Assembly (NCBI GenBank): GCA_963806455.1
Contig: CAWDXZ010000007.1
Span: 62,001 to 126,000, forward strand
DNA: 64,000 bases
Source: Bog-756 sp963806455
GTDB lineage: Bacteria > Actinomycetota > Acidimicrobiia > Acidimicrobiales > RAAP-2
Direction of reading: 5' to 3'
Numbering within the stretch: position 1 is the first letter of the stretch; each line of letters starts with the position of its first letter. This document shows, piece by piece, positions 42,120-50,962 of this stretch. Under the pieces are notes generated by a model. The model did not search any database, was not told where the DNA came from, and saw only the letters and a list, made by a program, of their open reading frames with translations. Position numbers and translations under genes: made by a program.

Positions 42120-44180
42120 ATGCCGTCACTCTGGCCCCGGGTCGAACCGCTGTTGTCCCAGGTCGCGAAGCCCGCCCGCTACATCGGAGGCGAGCTCGGC
42201 GCCCAGTCTCCCGAGCACGGGACCGGGTCGGTGCCGTGGCTCCTCATCTATCCCGACACCTACGAGATCGGCCTGCCCAACCAGGGGCTCCAGATCCTCT
42301 ACGAGATCCTCAACGAGCGCCCGGACGCCTTGGCCGAGCGGGCCTACGCCCCGTGGGTGGACATGGAGGCGGCCATGCGCTCGGCCGGCGTGCCCCTGTT
42401 CTCCCTCGAGAACCACCGGCCGGCCCGGGACTTCGACGTCCTCGCCTTCAACCTCTCCGCCGAGCTGGTCTACACCAACGTCCTCAATCTCATCGACCTG
42501 GCCGGGGTGCCGGTCAAGAGCGCGGCCCGGGCCGGTGCCGACCCCATCGTGGCCGCCGGTGGCCACTGCGCCTTCAACCCCGAGCCGCTCGCCGACTTCG
42601 TGGACTGCTTCGTGCTGGGCGACGGCGAGGAGGTGGTCGGCGAGATGAACGAGGTGCTGGCCGCCCACCGACGCGGGCCGGGCGCCGCCGCGGCCGGGGA
42701 CGGGCGCCGAGCCCTGCTGGAGGCCCTGGCCCGGGTGCCGGGAGTCTACGTGCCGGCCTGCTACGAGATCCGCTACGCCGGGGGCGGGGCGGGTCCGGCG
42801 CCGGGGGCGTCCCCCCCGACCGCGGCCCGGCTGGCCGGGGTGGCGCCCCGGACGCCCGGCACCCCCGACCGGGTGGAGAAGCGGACCATCGCCGACCTGG
42901 CCCAGTGGCCCTACCCGCGCCGCCAGCTGGTGCCGCTCATCGAGGTGGTCCACGACCGCCTCAACGTCGAACTGTTCCGCGGCTGCACCCGAGGGTGCCG
43001 GTTCTGCCAGGCGGGCATGATCACCCGTCCGGTGCGCGAGCGCCCGGCCGAACAGGTCCGCACCATGGTGGGGGAGGGGCTGGCCCGCACCGGCTACGAC
43101 GAGGTCGCCCTGACCTCGTTGTCCAGCGCCGACTACTCGGGCATCGAGGACACCGTCACCTCGATCATCGACGACCCGGCCTGTTCGGGCCAGGTGTCGG
43201 TCAGCCTGCCCAGCCTCAGGGTGGACGCCTTCACCGTGGGCACCGCGGCCCAGATCCAGCGGGTGCGGCGGACCGGGCTCACGTTCGCCCCGGAGGGCGG
43301 GACCTGGCGGATGCGGCAGGTGATCAACAAGCTGATCCGTGAGGAGGACCTGTACGCCGCGGTCGACGCCGCCTTCAGCCAGGGGTGGCGCCGGGTCAAG
43401 CTGTACTTCCTCATCGGCCTGCCGACGGAGACCGACGAGGACACCCTCGGGATCGTCCAGCTGGCCAAGCAGTGCGTGGCCATCGGCCGCCGGTACCACA
43501 AGGGGGTCACCGTCACCGCCTCGGTCGGGGGGTTCGTCCCGAAGCCCCAGACGCCCTTCCAGTGGTTCGGCCAGAACACCATCGAGGAGCTCACCCGCAA
43601 GGTCAACCTCCTGCGCGACGCCGCCCGCCCGGTGCGAGGCCTCACCGTCCGCTGGCACGACCCCAAGGCCACCGCCGTCGAGGGCCTGGCCAGCCGGGGG
43701 GACCGGAGGATGGGGGCCGTCATCGAGCAGGTGTGGCGGCGGGGCGGAACCTTCCAGGAGTGGTCCGAGCACTTCGACCTGTCGCTGTGGGCCGAGGCCC
43801 TGGCCGACCACGGGATGTCCCTGGAGGACACCGTCTACCGCCACCGCTCCGAGGACGAGGTGCTGCCCTGGGACCACCTCTCGGCCGGCCTCCACCGGGA
43901 CTTCCTCCGGCAGGACTGGCTGGACGCCCTGGCCGCCCACGGGCTGCCCGACTGCCGGTGGACGCCCTGCTACGACTGCGGGGCCTGCACCGGGTTCGGG
44001 GTCGAGCACGTGGTGGCCTCGGCCACACCCCCGGCCGGCGGCAGCCAGGGCACCGGCCAGGATCTCTCAACCGGGGGCCAGGTGCCGGTACGATTTCTCC
44101 CGACGGCGCCGTCCGGCGCCGTTCCGGCCGGTCGGTCGGACCGGAGGGCCGCAGTCGGGGCCGGAGAGGGGACGGGCTGA
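42120..44180 (+). CDS. B12-binding-type radical SAM protein (TIGR03960 type)
   Basis: 686 residues from ATG 42120; ATG 42108 and GTG 42009 are in-frame alternatives. The N-terminal part (WPRVEPLLSQVAKPARYIGG, then LLIYPDTYEIGLPNQGLQIL) is a B12-binding-like Rossmann domain. The radical SAM core has the cluster motif GCTRGCRFCQAG with Cys at 289, 293 and 296, then LTSLSSADYSGIED and LTFAPEGGTWRMRQVINK. The C-terminus has a second Cys group, CYDCGACTGFG. It pairs with the DUF2344 gene two bases downstream, in some bacteria fused to it. Substrate not established; it sits before rne in many actinobacteria. Confidence 0.9.
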   Translation: MPSLWPRVEPLLSQVAKPARYIGGELGAQSPEHGTGSVPWLLIYPDTYEIGLPNQGLQILYEILNERPDALAERAYAPWVDMEAAMRSAGVPLFSLENHRPARDFDVLAFNLSAELVYTNVLNLIDLAGVPVKSAARAGADPIVAAGGHCAFNPEPLADFVDCFVLGDGEEVVGEMNEVLAAHRRGPGAAAAGDGRRALLEALARVPGVYVPACYEIRYAGGGAGPAPGASPPTAARLAGVAPRTPGTPDRVEKRTIADLAQWPYPRRQLVPLIEVVHDRLNVELFRGCTRGCRFCQAGMITRPVRERPAEQVRTMVGEGLARTGYDEVALTSLSSADYSGIEDTVTSIIDDPACSGQVSVSLPSLRVDAFTVGTAAQIQRVRRTGLTFAPEGGTWRMRQVINKLIREEDLYAAVDAAFSQGWRRVKLYFLIGLPTETDEDTLGIVQLAKQCVAIGRRYHKGVTVTASVGGFVPKPQTPFQWFGQNTIEELTRKVNLLRDAARPVRGLTVRWHDPKATAVEGLASRGDRRMGAVIEQVWRRGGTFQEWSEHFDLSLWAEALADHGMSLEDTVYRHRSEDEVLPWDHLSAGLHRDFLRQDWLDALAAHGLPDCRWTPCYDCGACTGFGVEHVVASATPPAGGSQGTGQDLSTGGQVPVRFLPTAPSGAVPAGRSDRRAAVGAGEGTG

Positions 44181-44181
44181 G

Positions 44182-45012
44182 GTGCGAATCCGCTTTCGCT
44201 TCGCCAAGCTGGGCAAGGTCCGCTTCACCAGCCAACGTGACGTGGCCCGCATGTGGGAGCGGGCCCTGCGCCGGGCCCGGCTGCCGCTGGCCTACACCGA
44301 GGGCTTCTCGCCCCGCCCCCAGCTCAGTTTCGGTCTGGCCCTGCCCACCGGGTGCGAGTCGGAGGCCGAGTACCTCGACGTGGTCCTCGACCCCCGGCGC
44401 CCCGAGACGTCCCAGGTGGAGCCGGACTCGTTGCCCGACCGCCTGACCGCCCTGCTGCCCGAGGGGCTGGTCGTCCAGGTGGCTGCCCCCCTCCAGCCCG
44501 GGCGGGGCTCCCTGCAGCAGCAGGTCACGTCGTGCTCGTGGACCATGGATCTGGCCGGGGTGACCCCGGCCGGGCTCGAGACCCTGGTGGCCGGGGTCCT
44601 GGCCGCTCCCTCCGTCCCCATCGTGCGGGAGCGGAAGGGCCGCCTCGAACAGGACGACCTCCGCCCGTCGGTGCTGGCCCTGTCGGTCCCGGCCGGGCAG
44701 GGCCTCGCCGGGACCTCCACGGTGCGCCTGGTGGCCGAGCTGGCCACCCAGCCCCGTGGCGTCCGACCGGCCGAGCTGGTCCGGGGCCTGGTGGCCGGCG
44801 GCCGACCCGGCCTCGAGCCGTCTCGGCCCGACACCCTAGGACGGCCCGACAACCCCGGAATTGACGGATCAGCGGGACCCCCGGTGCTCGACCGGGCATG
44901 CAGGACCAAACAATGGATCGAGCGCGACGGCATCCGAACGGAGCCCCTCCCACTGGGGAGGCGCCCGGCGGGTGCCGACCGCGCCGTGCACGCCCTGGAG
45001 CGTGCCTCATGA
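44182..45012 (+). CDS. DUF2344 radical SAM-linked protein (TIGR03936 type)
   Basis: 276 residues from GTG 44182. The N-terminal core VRIRFRFAKLGKVRFTSQRD, RALRRARLPLAYTEGFSPRP and GLALPTGCESEAEYLDVVL are the hallmarks of DUF2344. The C-terminal third is variable and low-complexity. It is always found next to or fused with the radical SAM partner encoded upstream, two bases away, and probably acts with it; reaction unknown. Confidence 0.9.
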   Translation: MRIRFRFAKLGKVRFTSQRDVARMWERALRRARLPLAYTEGFSPRPQLSFGLALPTGCESEAEYLDVVLDPRRPETSQVEPDSLPDRLTALLPEGLVVQVAAPLQPGRGSLQQQVTSCSWTMDLAGVTPAGLETLVAGVLAAPSVPIVRERKGRLEQDDLRPSVLALSVPAGQGLAGTSTVRLVAELATQPRGVRPAELVRGLVAGGRPGLEPSRPDTLGRPDNPGIDGSAGPPVLDRACRTKQWIERDGIRTEPLPLGRRPAGADRAVHALERAS

Positions 45013-45033
45013 GCAGTATCAGAAGGGAATTCG

Positions 45034-46956
45034 ATGTCAGACGCAGCAACCGGTCGACCGGTCGGTGCCCCGGCGGAGCCTCCGCCCTCACCGACCGCGA
45101 CCCAGGAGGGCACCACCGCAGGCGGCCCCGCCATCGTGGCCGACCCGCCCGCCCCGCCCGCCCCGGACGACCCGGACGGCTCGGGAGCTGACGGGCAGGT
45201 CACCCTGGCCCGGGGCTCCGGCCCGGGCGGCCCGGGCGGCGGGGGACAGAACCGACGCCGCCGCGGCTCCCGCGGCGGCCGGGGTCGGGGTCGTTCGGGG
45301 GGGCCCAACGGGTCCGCTGACCTACCGGACGCCCCGGCCGAGCCGAAGGTAACGGTGGCTCCGGCGGCCCCACCCGCCCCTGTGGGGGAAGGCCCGGACG
45401 CCAAGCGCCCGAAGATCGGCGACACCAGGCCGGCCCGCCCCGTTCCGGGCGATGCCGGTCCGGCCGGGGTCGCCCCGGGGGGCAGGAACGCCGGACGGGG
45501 AGGCGCACCGGCCAACGCCGGGGGATCGGGCCGCTCCGGGGGGCGCTCACGGTCCCGGGCGGGGGGCGGCGACGGCGCCAGCCGGTCGAGGAACGGGTCG
45601 AGCGGGGGCACCGCCGTCCGCCCGGCACCGGCCGACACCGCCGCGCCGGGGGAAGGGCGCAAGGGCGGACGGGAGCGCCGGGGCAAGGCCGTCGGGCGCT
45701 ACATGATCTGTGTCCACGTCCGCCCCGACATGACCCAGATCGCCCTGCTCGAGGGGCGCACCCTCGTCGAGCACTACATCTCCCGGGCGTCCGACGACGC
45801 CACCCAGATCGACGGGAACATCTACCGGGGGCGGGTCCAGAACGTGCTCCCGGGCATGGAGGCGGCCTTCATCGACATCGGCACGCCGAAGAACGCGGTG
45901 CTGTACCACGGCGACGTCCGCTACGACACCGACGACGTCGAGACGTCATCGGCCCAGCCCCGGATCGAGCAGCTGCTCCGGCCGGGGCAGACCATCCTGT
46001 GCCAGGTGACCAAGAACCCCATCGGGGCCAAGGGGGCGCGCCTGACCCAGGAGGTGTCGCTGCCCGGCCGGTTCGTGGTGCTGGTGCCGAACAGTACGGC
46101 CTACGGGATCTCGAAGCGCCTGGAGGACGGCGAGCGCAAGCGGCTGCGCCGGATCGTCGACGCCGTCCGCCCCGAGGGGCACGGCCTGATCGTGCGCACG
46201 GCGGCCGCCGGCGCCAGCGCCGAGGAGCTGGGAAACGACGTCGAGCGGCTGGTCGAGCAGTGGGAGTCCATCGCCGCCGATTCCCTGAAGGGACAGGGAC
46301 CGGCCCTGCTCTACCGCGAGCCGGCCATCGCCGTCCGGGTCATCCGCGAGGAGCTCAACCGCGAGTACCGGGCCGTGGTCGTGGACGACCTGACCCTCTA
46401 CGACCAGGTGCGGGAGTACGTGGGCGCCGTCAACCCCGAGCTGGCCGACCGGGTCGAGTACTTCGACCCCGAGGTCGAGGCGCTGCCCGTGTTCGAGCGG
46501 TACCACGTCCACGAGCAGCTCCACCGGGCCCTCGACCGCAAGGTCTACCTGCCCTCGGGGGGCTCGCTGGTCATCGACCGGACCGAGGCGCTCACCGTCA
46601 TCGATGTCAACACCGGCAAGAACGTGGGCACCACCAACCTCGAGGAGACCGTCTTCCGGAACAACCTGGAGGCGGCCGAGGAGGTCGCCCGCCAGCTGCG
46701 GTTGCGCGACATCGGCGGGATCATCGTGATCGACTTCATCGACATGGAGATCAAGGAGAACCGGGACAAGGTGGGCAGCGCACTTCGCGCCGCCCTGGCC
46801 CGGGACAAGACGCGTACCCAGGTGTTCGACATCTCCGAGCTGGGCCTGGTCGAGATGACCCGCAAGCGGGTCTCCGAGGGCCTGATCGAGTCCATGTCCA
46901 CCACCTGCGAGGTGTGCGGCGGGAGGGGAATCGTATTCGAGGACCCGGAGCGGTAA
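45034..46956 (+). CDS. rne: Ribonuclease E/G family endoribonuclease
   Basis: 640 residues. Residues 1-220 are disordered and rich in Gly, Pro and Arg (for example RRRRGSRGGRGRGRSGG), then the catalytic part starts at MICVHVRPDMTQIALLEGRT. An S1 segment (GNIYRGRVQNVLPGMEAAFI) is followed by catalytic Asp motifs VIDVNTGKNV and IVIDFIDMEIKENRDK, and the zinc link TCEVCGGRG near the C-terminus. It starts RNA decay and matures rRNA and tRNA. Unlike E. coli RNase E, the scaffold is at the N-terminus, as in actinobacteria. AAGGGAA precedes ATG 45034. Confidence 0.95.
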   Translation: MSDAATGRPVGAPAEPPPSPTATQEGTTAGGPAIVADPPAPPAPDDPDGSGADGQVTLARGSGPGGPGGGGQNRRRRGSRGGRGRGRSGGPNGSADLPDAPAEPKVTVAPAAPPAPVGEGPDAKRPKIGDTRPARPVPGDAGPAGVAPGGRNAGRGGAPANAGGSGRSGGRSRSRAGGGDGASRSRNGSSGGTAVRPAPADTAAPGEGRKGGRERRGKAVGRYMICVHVRPDMTQIALLEGRTLVEHYISRASDDATQIDGNIYRGRVQNVLPGMEAAFIDIGTPKNAVLYHGDVRYDTDDVETSSAQPRIEQLLRPGQTILCQVTKNPIGAKGARLTQEVSLPGRFVVLVPNSTAYGISKRLEDGERKRLRRIVDAVRPEGHGLIVRTAAAGASAEELGNDVERLVEQWESIAADSLKGQGPALLYREPAIAVRVIREELNREYRAVVVDDLTLYDQVREYVGAVNPELADRVEYFDPEVEALPVFERYHVHEQLHRALDRKVYLPSGGSLVIDRTEALTVIDVNTGKNVGTTNLEETVFRNNLEAAEEVARQLRLRDIGGIIVIDFIDMEIKENRDKVGSALRAALARDKTRTQVFDISELGLVEMTRKRVSEGLIESMSTTCEVCGGRGIVFEDPER

Positions 46957-46959
46957 GCT
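46954..46959 (+). promoter_or_regulatory. -10 box TAAGCT upstream of rplU
   Basis: TAAGCT overlaps the rne stop and ends 9 nt before ATG 46969; predicted leader of about 3 nt. Confidence 0.4.
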
Positions 46960-46968
46960 CCCCCCCTC

Positions 46969-47283
46969 ATGTACGCCGTGATCAAGACCGGGGGCAAGCA
47001 GGAGCGGGTGGCGGAGGGCCAGACGCTGCGCGTCGAGCTGCTCGGCGAGGAGCCGGGGACGGAGGTGACCTTCGCCCCGGTGCTGGTGGTCGACGGGGAC
47101 ACCGTCCTCGCCACCCCGGACCAGCTGGCCGGCTCGTCGGTGACGGCCACCGTCACCGGGGAGGAGCTCGGCCCGAAGATCCGCGGCTTCACCTACAAGA
47201 GCAAGTCGAACCAGTCCACCCGGTGGGGCCACCGCCAGCGGTACTCGACGATCGCCATCACCGCCATCCGCGCCGCCGGCTGA
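46969..47283 (+). CDS. rplU: 50S ribosomal protein L21
   Basis: 104 residues, standard length: MYAVIKTGGKQERVAEGQTL at the N-terminus, GTEVTFAPVLVVDGDTVLAT in the middle and KIRGFTYKSKSNQSTRWGHR then QRYSTIAITAI at the end, all classical L21. It binds 23S rRNA. The gene is followed 61 bp later by rpmA, the usual pair. Confidence 0.97.
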   Translation: MYAVIKTGGKQERVAEGQTLRVELLGEEPGTEVTFAPVLVVDGDTVLATPDQLAGSSVTATVTGEELGPKIRGFTYKSKSNQSTRWGHRQRYSTIAITAIRAAG

Positions 47284-47344
47284 CCCGGCGCCCCGCACCA
47301 CCCGCACCCACGCCGCACCGGCACGACCAGAGGAGCAGCCCGAG

Positions 47345-47596
47345 ATGTCCAAGACCAAAGGCGGAGGCTCGACCCGCAACGGGCGCGACTCGAACGCACA
47401 ACGGCTGGGGGTGAAGGCCTTCGGCGGCACGGTGGTGCCGGCCGGGGCCATCATCGTGCGCCAGCGGGGCACCAAGGTGCACCCCGGCCACAACGTGGGA
47501 CGGGGCGGGGACGACACCCTCTTCGCCCTGGCCGCCGGGACCGTGCAGTTCACCCACCGCAAGGGCCGGAAGCTGGTCGACGTCGTCACGGGCTGA
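47345..47596 (+). CDS. rpmA: 50S ribosomal protein L27
   Basis: 83 residues: KGGGSTRNGRDSNAQRLGVK, then VPAGAIIVRQRGTKVHPGHN. Its N-terminal tail reaches the peptidyl-transferase centre. GAGGAGC lies about 9 nt before ATG 47345. Confidence 0.97.
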   Translation: MSKTKGGGSTRNGRDSNAQRLGVKAFGGTVVPAGAIIVRQRGTKVHPGHNVGRGGDDTLFALAAGTVQFTHRKGRKLVDVVTG

Positions 47597-47634
47597 CCCT
47601 CCCGGCCGGACGGCGACCCGGCACCGACCAGCGG

Positions 47635-47640
47635 TACGCT
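47635..47640 (+). promoter_or_regulatory. -10 box TACGCT, leaderless start of the phosphatase gene
   Basis: TACGCT ends exactly 6 nt before ATG 47647. Confidence 0.55.
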
Positions 47641-47646
47641 CCCGGC

Positions 47647-48441
47647 ATGCCCGTCCCCGACGTCGACCCCGCCCGACCGGGCCGTCCCGGGGAGCCCCCG
47701 CCCCACCGGGCCCTGGCCCTCGACGGTTGCGTCAACTTCCGGGACCTCGGGGGCTATCGGACCCGCGACGGGCGACGGGTCCGGTGGCGCCACCTGTTCC
47801 GGGCCGACGGCCTCAACCGGCTGAGCGGGACCGACCGTGACACCTTGGTCGAGCTCGGGGTGGCCACCGTCATCGACCTGCGCACGGTGCTCGAGGCCAC
47901 CGAGCGGGGCCGCTTCCCGGTCGACCTCGTCCCGGTCCGCTACCTCGACCTCCCCCTGACCGACGTGCTGCCCTCGCCCGAGGAGCTGCCGTCGTGGCGG
48001 GAGGCCTCCTACGTGTCGTCGCGCTACGTCCAGATGGTGACCGCCGGCGGCCCGGCCCTGAGCGAGGCCCTCGACGCCCTCGGCACCGAGGGGTCCCTGC
48101 CCGCCGTGTTCCACTGCAGCGCCGGCAAGGATCGCACCGGCGTGCTCGCCGCCCTCGTCCTGGCCTTCCTCGGGGTCCCCGACGAGACCATCGTCGAGGA
48201 CTACGTGCTGAGCGCAGCGGCCATGGAGCGCCTGCTCGACCGGCTGAAGGCCGAGTACCCCGACTCGGTGGAGGAGGTGCTCCGCTTCGCTCCCTCCATC
48301 CTGCACGTGATGCCCGAGACCATGGAGGAGTTCCTCGCCACCGTGCGGTCGGAATTCGGTGGGTACGCCGCCCTCGAGCGATCGCTCGGGGTGGGGGAGG
48401 CCATGGACCGTCTGCGGGCGTCCGTGCTCGAGGAGGCGTAG
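47647..48441 (+). CDS. Tyrosine/serine phosphatase (Y_phosphatase3 type)
   Basis: 264 residues. The N-terminal signature CVNFRDLGGYRTRDGRRVRW and LFRADGLNRLSGTD is that of the PF13350-type phosphatases. The catalytic P-loop is HCSAGKDRTG (CX5R, Cys and Arg present). Family members include mycobacterial PtpB and act on phosphotyrosine, phosphoserine or phosphoinositides. No signal peptide. It sits between rpmA and obgE, where it is not usual, and has its own leaderless promoter, so it is probably an independent unit. Confidence 0.9.
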   Translation: MPVPDVDPARPGRPGEPPPHRALALDGCVNFRDLGGYRTRDGRRVRWRHLFRADGLNRLSGTDRDTLVELGVATVIDLRTVLEATERGRFPVDLVPVRYLDLPLTDVLPSPEELPSWREASYVSSRYVQMVTAGGPALSEALDALGTEGSLPAVFHCSAGKDRTGVLAALVLAFLGVPDETIVEDYVLSAAAMERLLDRLKAEYPDSVEEVLRFAPSILHVMPETMEEFLATVRSEFGGYAALERSLGVGEAMDRLRASVLEEA

Positions 48442-48479
48442 CCGGACGGCCCGGTCCGGGGGCCGGCATGGCCGGTCAG

Positions 48480-48485
48480 TAGGAT
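48480..48485 (+). promoter_or_regulatory. -10 box TAGGAT, leaderless start of obgE
   Basis: TAGGAT ends exactly 6 nt before ATG 48492. Confidence 0.55.
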
Positions 48486-48491
48486 CCACCC

Positions 48492-49787
48492 ATGTCCGGC
48501 TTCGTCGACGAGGCACAGATCCACGTCAAGGCAGGTGACGGCGGCGCCGGGGCCGTCTCCTTCCGGCGCGAGGCCCACGTCGACCGGGGTGGCCCCGACG
48601 GCGGGGACGGCGGCCGGGGGGGCGACGTGTGGCTGGTGGCCACGACCAACCAGTCGTCCCTCCTCGCCTTCCGCGACCACCCGCACCGCCGCGCCGGGGA
48701 CGGGGCCCACGGCGGGGGCAAGAAGAAGCGCGGGGCCGGCGGCTCCGATCTCGAGGTGCCGGTGCCGGTGGGGACCAGGGCGGCGCGGTCCGACGGGACG
48801 CAGCTGGTCGACCTGGCCCACCCGGGCGACCGCTGGCTGGCCGGTGCCGGTGGCCGCGGCGGGAAGGGCAATGCCGCCTTCCTGAGCAATCGCCGGCGGG
48901 CGCCGGCCTTCGCCGAGCAGGGCGAGAAGGGCCACGAGCAGTGGTACCAGCTCGAGCTGGCCCTGGTGGCCGACGTGGCCCTGGTCGGGTTGCCCAACGT
49001 GGGCAAGAGCACCCTCATCTCCCGCCTGTCGGCGGCCCGGCCCAAAGTCGCCGACTACCCCTTCACCACGCTCGAGCCCCACCTCGGCGTGGTGCGGGTG
49101 GGCGACGGGACCGATTTCACGGTGGCGGACGTCCCCGGGCTGGTCGAGGGGGCGGCCGACGGCCGGGGCCTCGGGCACCGGTTCCTCCGCCACATCACCC
49201 GGGCCCGGGTGCTCGTCCTGATGGTCGAGCTCGACCCGGTCACCGGCGTCTCACCGGCCGAACAGCACCGGGTCCTGCTCGACGAGCTGGAGCGGTACCG
49301 GCCCGAGCTGTTGGAGCGCCCCCGCCTGGTGGTCGGGTCGAAAGCCGACGTGGCCGGGCCGGGCCGGCCGGACGGGCCCTTCCGGCCCGACCTGGTGGTG
49401 TCGGCGGTGACCGGCGCAGGGATCGAGGAGCTGGTCGGCCGCCTCGCCACCTTGGTGGACGACCAGCGGCGGAACGAGCCCGGTCCCGAGCACGAGGTCG
49501 TCATCCATCGCCCGCTGCCGGAGGGGTTCGCCGTCGAGCGGGTGGAGGCGGGTGAGTTCCGGGTCGTCGGCCGGGTGGCCGAGCGGGCGGTCGCCCTCAA
49601 CGACGTGACCACCGACGAGGCCGCCGCCTTCGTCCAGGACCGGCTGCGCCGGCTCGGGGTGGACCGGGCCCTGTCCCGGGCCGGGGCCCGGGACGGCGAC
49701 GTCGTCCACATCGGCGGGCTTTCCTTCGTCTGGTACCGCGACCAGCCCGAGTTCACCGGCCGGCCCGGCCGGTCCCGGCGCCCGTGA
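48492..49787 (+). CDS. obgE: GTPase Obg/CgtA
   Basis: 431 residues in three domains: the glycine-rich Obg fold (1-158; AGDGGAGAVSFRREAHVDRG), the G domain (G1 GLPNVGKS at 166-173, G3 DVPGLVEGA, G4 written here as SKAD) and a C-terminal OCT domain (about 345-425). It is needed for 50S subunit assembly and stress control. Its stop overlaps proB's GTG by four bases (GTGA), so obgE and proB are coupled. Confidence 0.96.
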   Translation: MSGFVDEAQIHVKAGDGGAGAVSFRREAHVDRGGPDGGDGGRGGDVWLVATTNQSSLLAFRDHPHRRAGDGAHGGGKKKRGAGGSDLEVPVPVGTRAARSDGTQLVDLAHPGDRWLAGAGGRGGKGNAAFLSNRRRAPAFAEQGEKGHEQWYQLELALVADVALVGLPNVGKSTLISRLSAARPKVADYPFTTLEPHLGVVRVGDGTDFTVADVPGLVEGAADGRGLGHRFLRHITRARVLVLMVELDPVTGVSPAEQHRVLLDELERYRPELLERPRLVVGSKADVAGPGRPDGPFRPDLVVSAVTGAGIEELVGRLATLVDDQRRNEPGPEHEVVIHRPLPEGFAVERVEAGEFRVVGRVAERAVALNDVTTDEAAAFVQDRLRRLGVDRALSRAGARDGDVVHIGGLSFVWYRDQPEFTGRPGRSRRP

Positions 49788-50911
49788 CGCCGCCCGCCGC
49801 CGGTTCCCCCCGCCAGGGGCGCACCGTGGTGGTCAAGATCGGCTCCTCGTCGGTCACCACCGCCGCGGGCCAGGTGGACGTGGCGGCCATCGAGAAGGTG
49901 GCCGGCGAGGTGGCGGGGGCCCGGGCGGCCGGGGACCGGGTGGTGGTGGTCACCTCGGGGGCCATCGCCGCCGGGTGGCCGAGCCTCGGGCCCGACCAGC
50001 CGCGCCCCACAGACCCCGCCACCCTGCAGGCGGTGGCGGCGGTGGGGCAGCACCGGTTGATGAAGGTGTGGAGCGACGCCCTCGAACGGGTCGGGCTGGT
50101 CGCCGGCCAGGTGCTGCTCGCCCCGCTCGACTTCGTGCACCGCAGTCAGTACCTCCACGCCCGCCAGACCCTGGCCCGGCTGCTCGACCTCGGCGTGGTG
50201 CCGGTGGTCAACGAGAACGACGCCGTGGCCGATGAGGAGATCCGATTCGGGGACAACGACCGGCTGGCCGCCCTGGTGGCCCATCTGGTCGGTGCCGGCC
50301 TTCTGGTCCTGTTGACCGACACGGCCGGCCTGCTGACCGAGGACCCGCGCCGGCGGAACGGGGGGTCGCTCATCGAGGAGGTGGTGGAGATCGACCACGA
50401 GCTGGAGCGCATCGCCGGTGGACCGGGCACGCTCGCCGGCAGCGGCGGCATGGGCTCGAAGCTGGCTGCGGCGAAGATCGCCGTGTGGTCCGGGGTGGAG
50501 GCGGTCATCGCCGACGCCTCACGGCCGGGGGTCCTCGCCGACGTCACCGGGTCCAGCCCGGGCGTGGGCACCCGTTTCCGGCCCCGCGAGCGCCGCCTCC
50601 CGGCCCGGAAGCTGTGGATCGCCTTCGCCGTCGGGGCCGCAGGGACGATCGAGGTCGACGCCGGGGCCCGCCGGGCCCTGGTCGAGGGAGGCCGGTCCCT
50701 CCTTCCGCCCGGGGTCCGGGCCGTGCACGGCCGGTTCGGCGCCGACGACGCCGTCGAGATCGTCGGGCCCGACGGCGTGGTGTTCGCCAAGGGCCTGGTC
50801 CGCCAGTCGTCGACCGTGCTGGCGGACTGGGCCGGGCGCCGTTCCGACGAGCTGCCCGAGGAGGTCCCGCCCGAGGTGGTCCACCGCGACGACCTGGTGG
50901 TGCTGGCCTGA
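49784..50911 (+). CDS. proB: Glutamate 5-kinase
   Basis: 375 residues. The amino-acid kinase domain starts VVVKIGSSSVTTAAGQVDVA, with VVVVTSGAIAAGW, PVVNENDAVADEEIRFGDND and GSGGMGSKLAAAKIAVWSGV. A C-terminal PUA domain follows (about 285-370). It makes glutamyl-5-phosphate, the first proline-synthesis step. The GTG start overlaps the obgE stop; proA follows. Confidence 0.96.
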   Translation: MTPPAAGSPRQGRTVVVKIGSSSVTTAAGQVDVAAIEKVAGEVAGARAAGDRVVVVTSGAIAAGWPSLGPDQPRPTDPATLQAVAAVGQHRLMKVWSDALERVGLVAGQVLLAPLDFVHRSQYLHARQTLARLLDLGVVPVVNENDAVADEEIRFGDNDRLAALVAHLVGAGLLVLLTDTAGLLTEDPRRRNGGSLIEEVVEIDHELERIAGGPGTLAGSGGMGSKLAAAKIAVWSGVEAVIADASRPGVLADVTGSSPGVGTRFRPRERRLPARKLWIAFAVGAAGTIEVDAGARRALVEGGRSLLPPGVRAVHGRFGADDAVEIVGPDGVVFAKGLVRQSSTVLADWAGRRSDELPEEVPPEVVHRDDLVVLA

Positions 50912-50950
50912 GCGGGGCTGCCACCCACCGGGCCCGCGGCTGTGGGGCAG

Positions 50951-50956
50951 TACGCT
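50951..50956 (+). promoter_or_regulatory. -10 box TACGCT, leaderless start of proA
   Basis: TACGCT ends exactly 6 nt before GTG 50963 and so decides this start over an in-frame one at 50942, which would begin upstream of the -10 box. Confidence 0.55.
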
Positions 50957-50962
50957 GACACG

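Noticed and set aside
42126..44009. A 627-codon minus-strand open frame inside the radical SAM gene
   Set aside because: Antisense shadow of a conserved gene with clear cysteine motifs; no family features of its own.
45946..48516. An 856-codon minus-strand open frame across rne, rplU, rpmA and the phosphatase
   Set aside because: It is antisense to four well supported genes; its translation is His/Gly/Asp-rich mirror sequence typical of GC-rich DNA.
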